In this document: positions 1 through 5,429 of the stretch, piece after piece
Numbering within the stretch: position 1 is the first letter of the stretch
How the letters are laid out: each line of letters starts with the position of its first letter
Translations under genes and position numbers: made by a program
DNA from: a virus
Length of the DNA stretch: 29,999 nt
Strand: one strand, 5' to 3'
Virus record (IMG/VR): IMGVR_UViG_3300031217_000010
Location: 1 to 29,999 of that record
Notes under the pieces: generated by a model
What the model saw: the letters and a program-made list of their open reading frames with translations, nothing else
The model's database searches: none
Told to the model about the DNA's origin: nothing

Positions 1-435
1 GTCGCCAATTCTTAGTGAATCAAAGTTAGCCCCAGTGTGTTCAAGTTGAACGTTAAGGTCGCCAGCAGTAATTTGAATATCACCAGTAGCTGATGTTAGT
101 TTCACAGGCAGAGGTTGGTTGTTTGCAGGTGTTATGCTGTCTTCGATAACTTCAACAACAGCGCCATCTAGTCTAAACTTAACCGGACTGTCCAGTGTAG
201 CATTAACGTTAATAGAACCGTCAGCTTGGACATCTAATTCATCACCATCAGAATCAACTATAGAAATACCACCAGTAGATCCTGCTAAATTAACATCGAG
301 CGCTTGTACTGCTCCTGTTGTGTTTGTGTGCGTCAGTAATGTTCCGTCCGAAGAACGAAGATAAGCACCAACAGAATCACTATCTGCAATTTCTGTTGGA
401 TCGAAAATTAATTGGTCTTTTCCAATTACACTCAT
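1..435 (-). CDS. virion/fibre-type structural protein, C-terminus cut by window edge
   Basis: The frame is open from an ATG at 433-435 to the left edge (145 codons seen, no stop). The start is preceded by a good Shine-Dalgarno, GGGAGG, about 5 nt upstream. The protein begins MSVIGKDQLIFDPTEIADSD. It is rich in Asp, Gly, Thr, Val and Ser with alternating beta-type segments, has almost no Lys or Cys, and carries no signal peptide. That composition is typical of phage fibre or virion-decoration proteins. It follows the 451-1392 gene by 15 nt in the same operon. I do not recognise a named family; structural role is inferred from composition and position at the distal end of the late block. Confidence 0.75.
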   Translation of the reverse strand, partial: MSVIGKDQLIFDPTEIADSDSVGAYLRSSDGTLLTHTNTTGAVQALDVNLAGSTGGISIVDSDGDELDVQADGSINVNATLDSPVKFRLDGAVVEVIEDSITPANNQPLPVKLTSATGDIQITAGDLNVQLEHTGANFDSLRIGD

Positions 436-450
436 AAAACCTCCCTAAGG

Positions 451-1392
451 TTATGTCCAGTAAACCAATTCTACAGTTTTACCGGGTTTATTTGTTTCAA
501 AGAATATCGTAACGCTAGTTGTTAAAAGGTTATCTTCTGTATATATAATCGCCCTCTTTAATTCAAGAAAACTCCCTGCTGCGTCATATTTTATTTTTAG
601 TTTTGTATCGTTCTCTCTTACTTTTATAGTAAATTTTTTGGTATTATCAGGTAGTGCTATTGATTGTTCAGTATTAGCCAATAGCACCGTCAGGTTTACG
701 ATTGTTGGAGTTCTCGAACTTGATTCTAAAGTCACTTCAATAGGACTTGTATCTATAACCTCAAAGGTTTTTTCATAAGGATTATAAACATACTTAATGT
801 CGTTTTGTTGAGGGAAATCGTAAGTCTTTACTAAACTTGAGATACCATCCTGTATTGTATCGAAATTAAACCCCGTATCAAAATCTGAAATACTAGATTG
901 ACCTATTACTTCATTTTCTATTTGTATTTTATTACCAAGTAACATTTTAACATTAAACTCTGGTATGTTATTTAAAACGAGTTGACTTGCTAAGGCTGTA
1001 ATTCCTGCAGGATCATTGAAAGCCACTGGCACTTCTATTCCTGTTCTACCGGGTATTTCAGGATCTACTCCTGTCCCTCCTACATTATACCAAACATAAA
1101 ATTGTTTTTCGTTCTGTCCCGAGTTAATAAGAAATGTTTTATTATTTAAACTTCCAGCAACATCAGCTAAAGTAGTTAAGTTATATATTCCTCTTTTTTC
1201 ATCATAGTAAAAATCAGCACTTTCTACTGAGTCATTACCGTCGTAAGCTAAAACAACATGACTCCAATAAGATCCTACGATATTGTCAGTATCGATGACA
1301 CGTAAAGCGTCCGCTTCTTGAGAGTGAACATTCTTTAAGACCCCTCCGGGGTCTAAGTTACTAGCATACTTCCTTGTTGGTCTACCTACCAC
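451..1392 (-). CDS. hypothetical virion protein, GTG start
   Basis: 313 aa if the GTG at 1390-1392 is used. I prefer it to the ATG at 1431 because AGAGG lies 6 nt upstream of the GTG, and the GTG start overlaps the end of the preceding gene by only 11 nt rather than 50. The N-terminus reads VVGRPTRKYASNLDPGGV. The rest is beta-rich, with many Asn, Asp and Thr residues and no membrane segment or obvious catalytic motif. It lies between other virion-type genes, so it is probably a tail, baseplate or fibre-associated protein. No named family is recognised. A late-promoter-like motif lies inside the gene at 507-527, upstream of the next gene. Confidence 0.75.
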   Translation of the reverse strand: MVGRPTRKYASNLDPGGVLKNVHSQEADALRVIDTDNIVGSYWSHVVLAYDGNDSVESADFYYDEKRGIYNLTTLADVAGSLNNKTFLINSGQNEKQFYVWYNVGGTGVDPEIPGRTGIEVPVAFNDPAGITALASQLVLNNIPEFNVKMLLGNKIQIENEVIGQSSISDFDTGFNFDTIQDGISSLVKTYDFPQQNDIKYVYNPYEKTFEVIDTSPIEVTLESSSRTPTIVNLTVLLANTEQSIALPDNTKKFTIKVRENDTKLKIKYDAAGSFLELKRAIIYTEDNLLTTSVTIFFETNKPGKTVELVYWT

Positions 1393-2068
1393 TATATACC
1401 TCTTTTGCCGAAAGCTGAATAGGATGATCAACTAAAGGGAAATATATTGAGAAAACATCACTCCAGTTTCCGTGAGTTCTTTTTATTAGAAAATCACAGA
1501 CTAATCCTGCGAAACGCATACTTAAAAAATTACGCTTTAACATCTCGACTTTAACCCATGTTAAAAGTTTTCCAGAGGTATGAGGTCTAGATTTCATGCA
1601 AGCAATAATACAAGCTACTCCCAATAAAGGCAAGAGGAGTCCACCTATAATAGGACAGTTTACTGCTACGTACAAAACCCAGTCTCTCGGGTGTATCAAT
1701 CTTACTTCTTTATCTTTAACGTTATTATAAAAAAACAACTTTTGATTCTTTATTTCAGCCATGATCTCTTTATGAAAAACCCAGTCTTCCCTGTAACTAA
1801 TTAACATTATGGCAATCAATTGATCAGGAGACATATAAGTGTCTCTTTTGTGAGCAACTCCAAATTCAACGTGTGAGGGGTTTTGCATGAACAACCCTTG
1901 TCCTACCCTGCATTTTTCTATAGAACGCTTTAAAATAGCAATTCTGGCTCTCTGATCGTTACCTTTTCTCTCCTCTAAGAGTATATGTTGTAGAGTCCAG
2001 AGTAGTCCATTCTCAGCTCCACTTTCATCTGGTTTTGAATTTGTTAGTCCGTATTTATCTATAAACAT
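1382..2068 (-). CDS. hypothetical phage protein with central hydrophobic segment
   Basis: 228 aa from an ATG at 2066-2068; upstream only a weak GGATAA precedes it. The N-terminal part has ENGLLWTLQHILLEE, a cluster GQGLFMQNPSHVEFG and later YMSPDQLIAIMLISY. This pattern resembles uncharacterised phage tail-region proteins with the order GLL(W/F)T, GL(F/Y) and D-Q/D-LI. Residues about 131-158 are strongly hydrophobic (VLYVAVNCPIIGGLLLPLLG), followed by a basic region, so the protein could insert in a membrane. It lies 9 nt after the 506-aa fibre gene and overlaps the next gene. Function unknown; an enzyme acting on host surface or a membrane-contact tail protein are both possible. Confidence 0.75.
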   Translation of the reverse strand: MFIDKYGLTNSKPDESGAENGLLWTLQHILLEERKGNDQRARIAILKRSIEKCRVGQGLFMQNPSHVEFGVAHKRDTYMSPDQLIAIMLISYREDWVFHKEIMAEIKNQKLFFYNNVKDKEVRLIHPRDWVLYVAVNCPIIGGLLLPLLGVACIIACMKSRPHTSGKLLTWVKVEMLKRNFLSMRFAGLVCDFLIKRTHGNWSDVFSIYFPLVDHPIQLSAKEVYSGR

Positions 2069-2077
2069 TATTATCCA

Positions 2078-3598
2078 TTATATATGAGTTACGAGTGCTC
2101 TAAATGACAATTCCGTAGATATGTGTCCTGTTATATCAGTAGAATCATACGTAACTTGACCATCGTTGTCTATGTCAAATGTTACCCCAGATAAGTCTCC
2201 CAAGCTGGAGTATGAGATTTCCCAGACACCACCACGATTGAGTCCTAAAATCTCGAATGCTTCAAATAGATCCAAAGTTGCATCTCTACTTACTGATACT
2301 AAGGCTTTAAAAGACCTAACAACAAGTTTATCAAATAGTAAACCAGTCACATCAAGTCCACTTACGTTGTTTGCTCCTATAAAACTAGTTAGATCTATAT
2401 CTCCACTAGCCTTGGCTAAAGATCCAGCAGGAGTTGCGTTGTTTATGTATGTCTTTATTGCGTCAACCGACGGAGCTTGATCTGTTTCGTTCCCTGTTGT
2501 GGAGTTCACCACTGCTGATGTTTTAGCCCGTGCATCTGTAAAATAAAGGTTAGCGATTCCTTCACTGAGACCATCAGTATCCTCGGCAGCAAAATCTATA
2601 CCAAATAGCGAACTAAAATTAGAGATAGCTACTTTTTCATTGTCAACTTCTTCAATGGCATCCTGAACGTTGGTTGCTATGATGTCGCCTGCGGGAGTAA
2701 ACGTAATCTCTGAAGCTTCGTCCTTAGTTAACACTGCAGTATCTACGTAATTTTTTACAGTTAGTGATGTTGGCACTTTCGTATCGTCTGCTGTAGAAAG
2801 AGTATCATCTAGATCAATAACTCCTGTTTTGAAATTATCTAACTCGATATTACTGACTGTATTACTATCTAGGTCTATAGTTTTATTGAGTAAGGATTGA
2901 GTATGGGTTGTCGTTGCAATTTCTCTTAGATCGCCAACTTCGCCCACTTTCATTTTAGAAGTAAGAGTTGAATCGAACCCCAAAGCAACGTTAGTTGCAT
3001 CCGACATTTCAACAGTTAGACCGGCAGTGCCTAAATCGGCAGAGACTTCAGTTCCTCCATCGTTTACTGTAATATTTGCATCAGAGACATCTAAATTAGT
3101 CGAGTTTATTGAAGTTGTTGTTCCATTGACAGTGAGATCACCAGTTACAATCATGTCTTGAATGCCAGTAACATTGCCAGAATCGTCAACAGTAATTGAC
3201 GTTTGTTCCATGTCAACCCCAGTAGTTCCAACAGATTTTAATAATCTATTATCTGCAACTGGAGATATTCTGTTTACTTTTTCATCTAATCCATCTTGTA
3301 TTTTCTGAGAAGACCATAAAGTTGATGTTGTTGTTTGCGCGTCATCCTGTACTCTATGTTCTTCTATTTCAAAATTTAAAAGAAGGTCATGGTCAATGAC
3401 AGTTTCATCAACATCTAAAACTAGGGTCTCGTTGCCAAATGGGTTGCCTATTGATTTGGTTATTTTTCCTGATAACGCAGGTTGTATTTTATCATCTAAG
3501 AATCCAGAGCTACTATCAGAGATTCTAGTCTTAACTCGAATGTCAGTGCCACCTGTAGCTAATAGATCTATTCCAAGTCTTTTGTACGTGTTTGCCAT
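2078..3598 (-). CDS. tail fibre-like modular protein
   Basis: 506 aa. Composition is rich in Asp, Thr, Ser, Val and Asn, as in phage fibre proteins. Around residues 235-325 there is a module with QSLLNKTIDLDSNTV, VSNIELDNFKTGVID, LTVKNYVDTAV and SEITFTPAGDIIATNVQDAI. The same order of motifs occurs near the N-terminus of the 991-aa fibre at 5430-8405. The last 40 residues (GVTFDIDNDGQVTYDST, then HISTELSFRALVTHI) match the C-terminus of the 156-aa protein at 8417-8887, so it is a mosaic of modules shared inside this genome. Predicted to be a trimeric fibre or an adaptor contacting the host; receptor unknown. Confidence 0.8.
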   Translation of the reverse strand: MANTYKRLGIDLLATGGTDIRVKTRISDSSSGFLDDKIQPALSGKITKSIGNPFGNETLVLDVDETVIDHDLLLNFEIEEHRVQDDAQTTTSTLWSSQKIQDGLDEKVNRISPVADNRLLKSVGTTGVDMEQTSITVDDSGNVTGIQDMIVTGDLTVNGTTTSINSTNLDVSDANITVNDGGTEVSADLGTAGLTVEMSDATNVALGFDSTLTSKMKVGEVGDLREIATTTHTQSLLNKTIDLDSNTVSNIELDNFKTGVIDLDDTLSTADDTKVPTSLTVKNYVDTAVLTKDEASEITFTPAGDIIATNVQDAIEEVDNEKVAISNFSSLFGIDFAAEDTDGLSEGIANLYFTDARAKTSAVVNSTTGNETDQAPSVDAIKTYINNATPAGSLAKASGDIDLTSFIGANNVSGLDVTGLLFDKLVVRSFKALVSVSRDATLDLFEAFEILGLNRGGVWEISYSSLGDLSGVTFDIDNDGQVTYDSTDITGHISTELSFRALVTHI

Positions 3599-3601
3599 GT
3601 C

Positions 3602-3958
3602 CTAATGCCTCCGCTTACCTGAAAACTCAACTACTTCGATATCACACGAACCGCTATTAATAACAAAAGCAACTCTAATGTAATTAACACCCATTTCAGA
3701 AACATCCCAAATATGAGTTCCTGTTGCATCGGTTACATTCTGAACAGACTCATCAATCCTAGAAAAACTTTGACCATTAGTTGAAACCTCTAGGTAAAGG
3801 TCCATATCAAGTCCTACTCCATTCAAATAATCAACTTGAACCGAAAACGTATTCTCAACACCAGATATATCATAATCTTCAGTTGTAGTGTCAGAACTAA
3901 TAGATTCTGGACCTTCTAGTATTTTCTTTTTTACAATAGCGTCAAGAAAGTTACCCAT
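3602..3958 (-). CDS. small hypothetical virion-associated protein
   Basis: 118 aa, beta-rich and soluble. It contains FSVQVDYLNGVGLDMDLYLE and a C-terminal stretch YIRVAFVINSGSCDIEVVEF, which reads like a compact beta-sandwich of the kind found as decoration or carbohydrate-contact domains. Its ATG overlaps the TAA of the upstream 64-aa gene by one base (TAATG), so the two are probably translationally coupled. The fibre gene at 2078-3598 follows 3 nt later. No family recognised. Confidence 0.7.
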   Translation of the reverse strand: MGNFLDAIVKKKILEGPESISSDTTTEDYDISGVENTFSVQVDYLNGVGLDMDLYLEVSTNGQSFSRIDESVQNVTDATGTHIWDVSEMGVNYIRVAFVINSGSCDIEVVEFSGKRRH

Positions 3959-4152
3959 TATGATTCCTTCTTAAGTTTTTTAGTGACATAAGGCATCAAA
4001 CTAACTAAGGCTAGTCCTATATCATTAGCCCCTAGTGCAGGGGTTACCATGATCTTCCCTAGCATTAATATTGCTGCGATATTTGAGATAGACAGGTTAT
4101 TTTCATTATCTAGTATTCTAAAAAACCTACCGACTCTTTTAATCTTTTCCAT
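3958..4152 (-). CDS. small membrane protein, holin candidate
   Basis: 64 aa. A charged N-terminus (MEKIKRVGRFFRILDNENN) is followed by two hydrophobic stretches at about residues 22-38 and 43-57, then a basic tail KKLKKES. A small two-helix protein with a basic C-terminus inside the late operon fits a holin or another lysis or tail-associated membrane peptide. Small proteins of this style are common in tail regions of marine phages without a proven role. It is coupled to the next gene by a TAATG overlap. Holin identity is inference; no endolysin gene is visible beside it. Confidence 0.6.
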   Translation of the reverse strand: MEKIKRVGRFFRILDNENNLSISNIAAILMLGKIMVTPALGANDIGLALVSLMPYVTKKLKKES

Positions 4153-4212
4153 ATGCGTATATTCCCTATTATCTATTAACCTTTGGTATTTACTTATATT
4201 TTACATTTTCTT

Positions 4213-4240
4213 TTGACAACTCTTCTTTTTTTGTTATAAT
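4213..4240 (+). promoter_or_regulatory. near-consensus sigma70-type promoter pointing against the late operon
   Basis: TTGACA at 4213-4218 and TATAAT at 4235-4240 with a 16-nt spacer. Both boxes match consensus exactly. It is the only such promoter seen inside the minus-strand late block, and it fires rightward into the gap and then antisense to the chaperone-like gene. An ACAC-GAT-GTGG dyad (4246-4256), close to the early-promoter dyad, sits just after the -10 box. Confidence 0.65.
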
Positions 4241-4250
4241 AAAAGACACG

Positions 4251-4303
4251 ATGTGGTTGAGTATGCTAATTTCACTTTTGGTCACATTAGCTTTTCGACA
4301 CAT
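4251..4303 (+). ncRNA. candidate structured RNA (long imperfect hairpin)
   Basis: Outer arms ATGTG (4251-4255) plus TTGA (4257-4260) pair with TCGA (4295-4298) plus CACAT (4299-4303), with one bulged G. An inner stem GCTAAT (4265-4270) pairs with ATTAGC (4286-4291). One pair is U-G on the plus-strand transcript but would be an A-C mismatch on the minus strand, which favours a plus-strand RNA. The stem starts about 10 nt after the TATAAT box. There is no U-run, so it is not a plain terminator. A second palindrome, ATGTG-A-CACAT, follows at 4326-4336. Confidence 0.35.
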
Positions 4304-4331
4304 AGATTACAGTTTTATTGTACAGATGTGA
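4251..4331 (+). CDS. possible 26-aa hydrophobic, near-leaderless peptide
   Basis: An ATG lies only about 11 nt after the TATAAT box and opens a 26-codon frame that begins MWLSMLISLLVTLAF and continues with RHIDYSF. The first 15 residues would make one membrane helix. There is no Shine-Dalgarno, so translation would have to be leaderless, or start at the in-frame ATG at 4263. It occupies the same bases as the hairpin above. It resembles the size and hydrophobicity of small toxin or lysis-modulating peptides, but it may be a chance frame. Confidence 0.25.
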   Translation: MWLSMLISLLVTLAFRHIDYSFIVQM

Positions 4332-4342
4332 CACATTGTGGA

Positions 4343-4810
4343 TTATGTATAACTTTCATATCCGGGTATATGTCTAACGGATTCCACCCACTTCTTCCAC
4401 CCATCAAACTCCATCAGCTTACGTTCTAATTTACCCTTTTTTATATCTTCTGGTAAATTACGTAAATATTCTCTATACTTCCTATATTCTTTTCTCTTGT
4501 TAGAATCTAGAGGATTGTCAGCAAGTTGAGTCCAGTCGGTTTCTTTTAAAAGAACATCCCTGTCTTCTCTTAAACGTCTCAGCTCTAGTTTTAGTTTGTC
4601 TTCTTCACATGATATGCTTAAGTTTTCTAAAAGCTTTAAACGTTTTTCTGCTAACTTTTTATCTTCTTCTTCTAGTATATATTTCTTAAAGTACTCGTAT
4701 GGTTGATACTGAGGAGCTGCTGTTACCAACAACTCCTCGATATCATCTAACGCCTCAAATCTTTTGGTCCACTCAGCAGTATCCAAGACGTATTCCTTTA
4801 TTCTTCCCAA
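4343..4810 (-). CDS. tail assembly chaperone-like protein (Phage_tail_APC type)
   Basis: 155 aa. The C-terminal part, about residues 84-122, reads DVLLKETDWTQLADNPL, then a basic spacer, then YRKYREYLRNLP. This matches the conserved pattern of Phage_tail_APC proteins (R/D-LL-x2-TDWTQ-xx-D, then YR-x-LR-x-P) attached to many phage tail genes. The N-terminal half is a charged helical or coiled-coil region (residues 45-90) and not part of that pattern. Members are thought to assist tail or fibre assembly. The start overlaps the end of the upstream Cys-rich gene by 13 nt. Family assignment is by motif only. Confidence 0.7.
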   Translation of the reverse strand: MGRIKEYVLDTAEWTKRFEALDDIEELLVTAAPQYQPYEYFKKYILEEEDKKLAEKRLKLLENLSISCEEDKLKLELRRLREDRDVLLKETDWTQLADNPLDSNKRKEYRKYREYLRNLPEDIKKGKLERKLMEFDGWKKWVESVRHIPGYESYT

Positions 4811-5034
4811 CTAGACCATTTGTCTAGAGGGCATTTTTCTTGTCTGATTAAGCTCTTAGCTTTTATAAAACAAAAACACTCTCCACATTGTCCTGTAGCT
4901 TTTAGCCTAGGACACCCTGCGCAAATTGCTCTTCTTTCTTCTTTAACAGCTTCTGGTACAGATTGATCTACTCCAGTAGCTGCGTTCTTAGCAATAGTAA
5001 ATAGTGACTTCATACCACCTTTAATCTTGCTCAT
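4798..5034 (-). CDS. small Cys-rich (zinc-binding-like) phage protein
   Basis: 78 aa. Cys residues at 38, 41, 50, 53, 55 and 68 form C-x2-C, then C-GE-C-F-C, then KCPLDKW near the end. Phage genomes commonly carry a small protein with this CxxC / CGxCxC / CPLxKW layout in the tail-fibre region, usually unnamed; a structural zinc site is likely. It overlaps the glutaredoxin-like gene by 14 nt and the chaperone-like gene by 13 nt, so the three appear to be translated as a set. Function unknown. Confidence 0.7.
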   Translation of the reverse strand: MSKIKGGMKSLFTIAKNAATGVDQSVPEAVKEERRAICAGCPRLKATGQCGECFCFIKAKSLIRQEKCPLDKWSSWEE

Positions 5035-5428
5035 TTAGTAAACCTCTCATTTGCTCAAGTAGAGGTTTTAGTTCTGTAGGGTTATTAGTTTTACCTAAGA
5101 ACTCTTCGTCTTCTGGGTTAACAAAATAAAAAGAAGGAGCAGCGTAGATAGGCTCTAGTATGTCATTGCCTTCTTCGTCTTTTAGCACCTTTGAAAAAGG
5201 ACGACCTGAGTGGTTTTTTAATACCTCACCTTTGTCGTCTTTTAAGTATTCTTTTGCAGGCTCTAACTCTGCATGAGCTATGTAAAGCTCAATCTTGTCT
5301 ACAGGAAGAGATGCCTCAGTAAAGGTAAACTCTTTGTATTCGTTTTTTAGCTTCTCGAAAAGTAGCTTAGCTGCATCGCAAGCTCGACACCCTTCTAGTT
5401 GATAAAAAACGACCTCCATGCTACTCAT
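5021..5428 (-). CDS. glutaredoxin/thioredoxin-like protein
   Basis: 135 aa. It opens with a beta strand, MEVVFYQLEGCRACDAAKLL, giving an active-site C14-R-A-C17 after the first strand, followed by a helix, as in the thioredoxin fold. APSFYF near residue 97-102 supplies the expected cis-Pro (P98) before a beta strand. The start at 5428 is kept because CAGG lies about 7 nt upstream, whereas Met4 has no ribosome site. Likely role: thiol-disulphide exchange, perhaps keeping the neighbouring Cys-rich protein or a fibre component reduced. The pairing with a Cys-rich neighbour is suggestive but unproven. An extra acidic segment (residues 60-92) sits between the usual elements. Confidence 0.75.
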   Translation of the reverse strand: MSSMEVVFYQLEGCRACDAAKLLFEKLKNEYKEFTFTEASLPVDKIELYIAHAELEPAKEYLKDDKGEVLKNHSGRPFSKVLKDEEGNDILEPIYAAPSFYFVNPEDEEFLGKTNNPTELKPLLEQMRGLLNEQD

Positions 5429-5429
5429 A

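Noticed and set aside
119-364. Plus-strand frames in the late block (such as 119-364, 2166-2480, 5883-6321, 10367-10669, 11451-11741)
   Set aside because: Shadows of well-supported minus-strand genes; they lack ribosome sites and have skewed composition such as Ser/Phe-rich runs.
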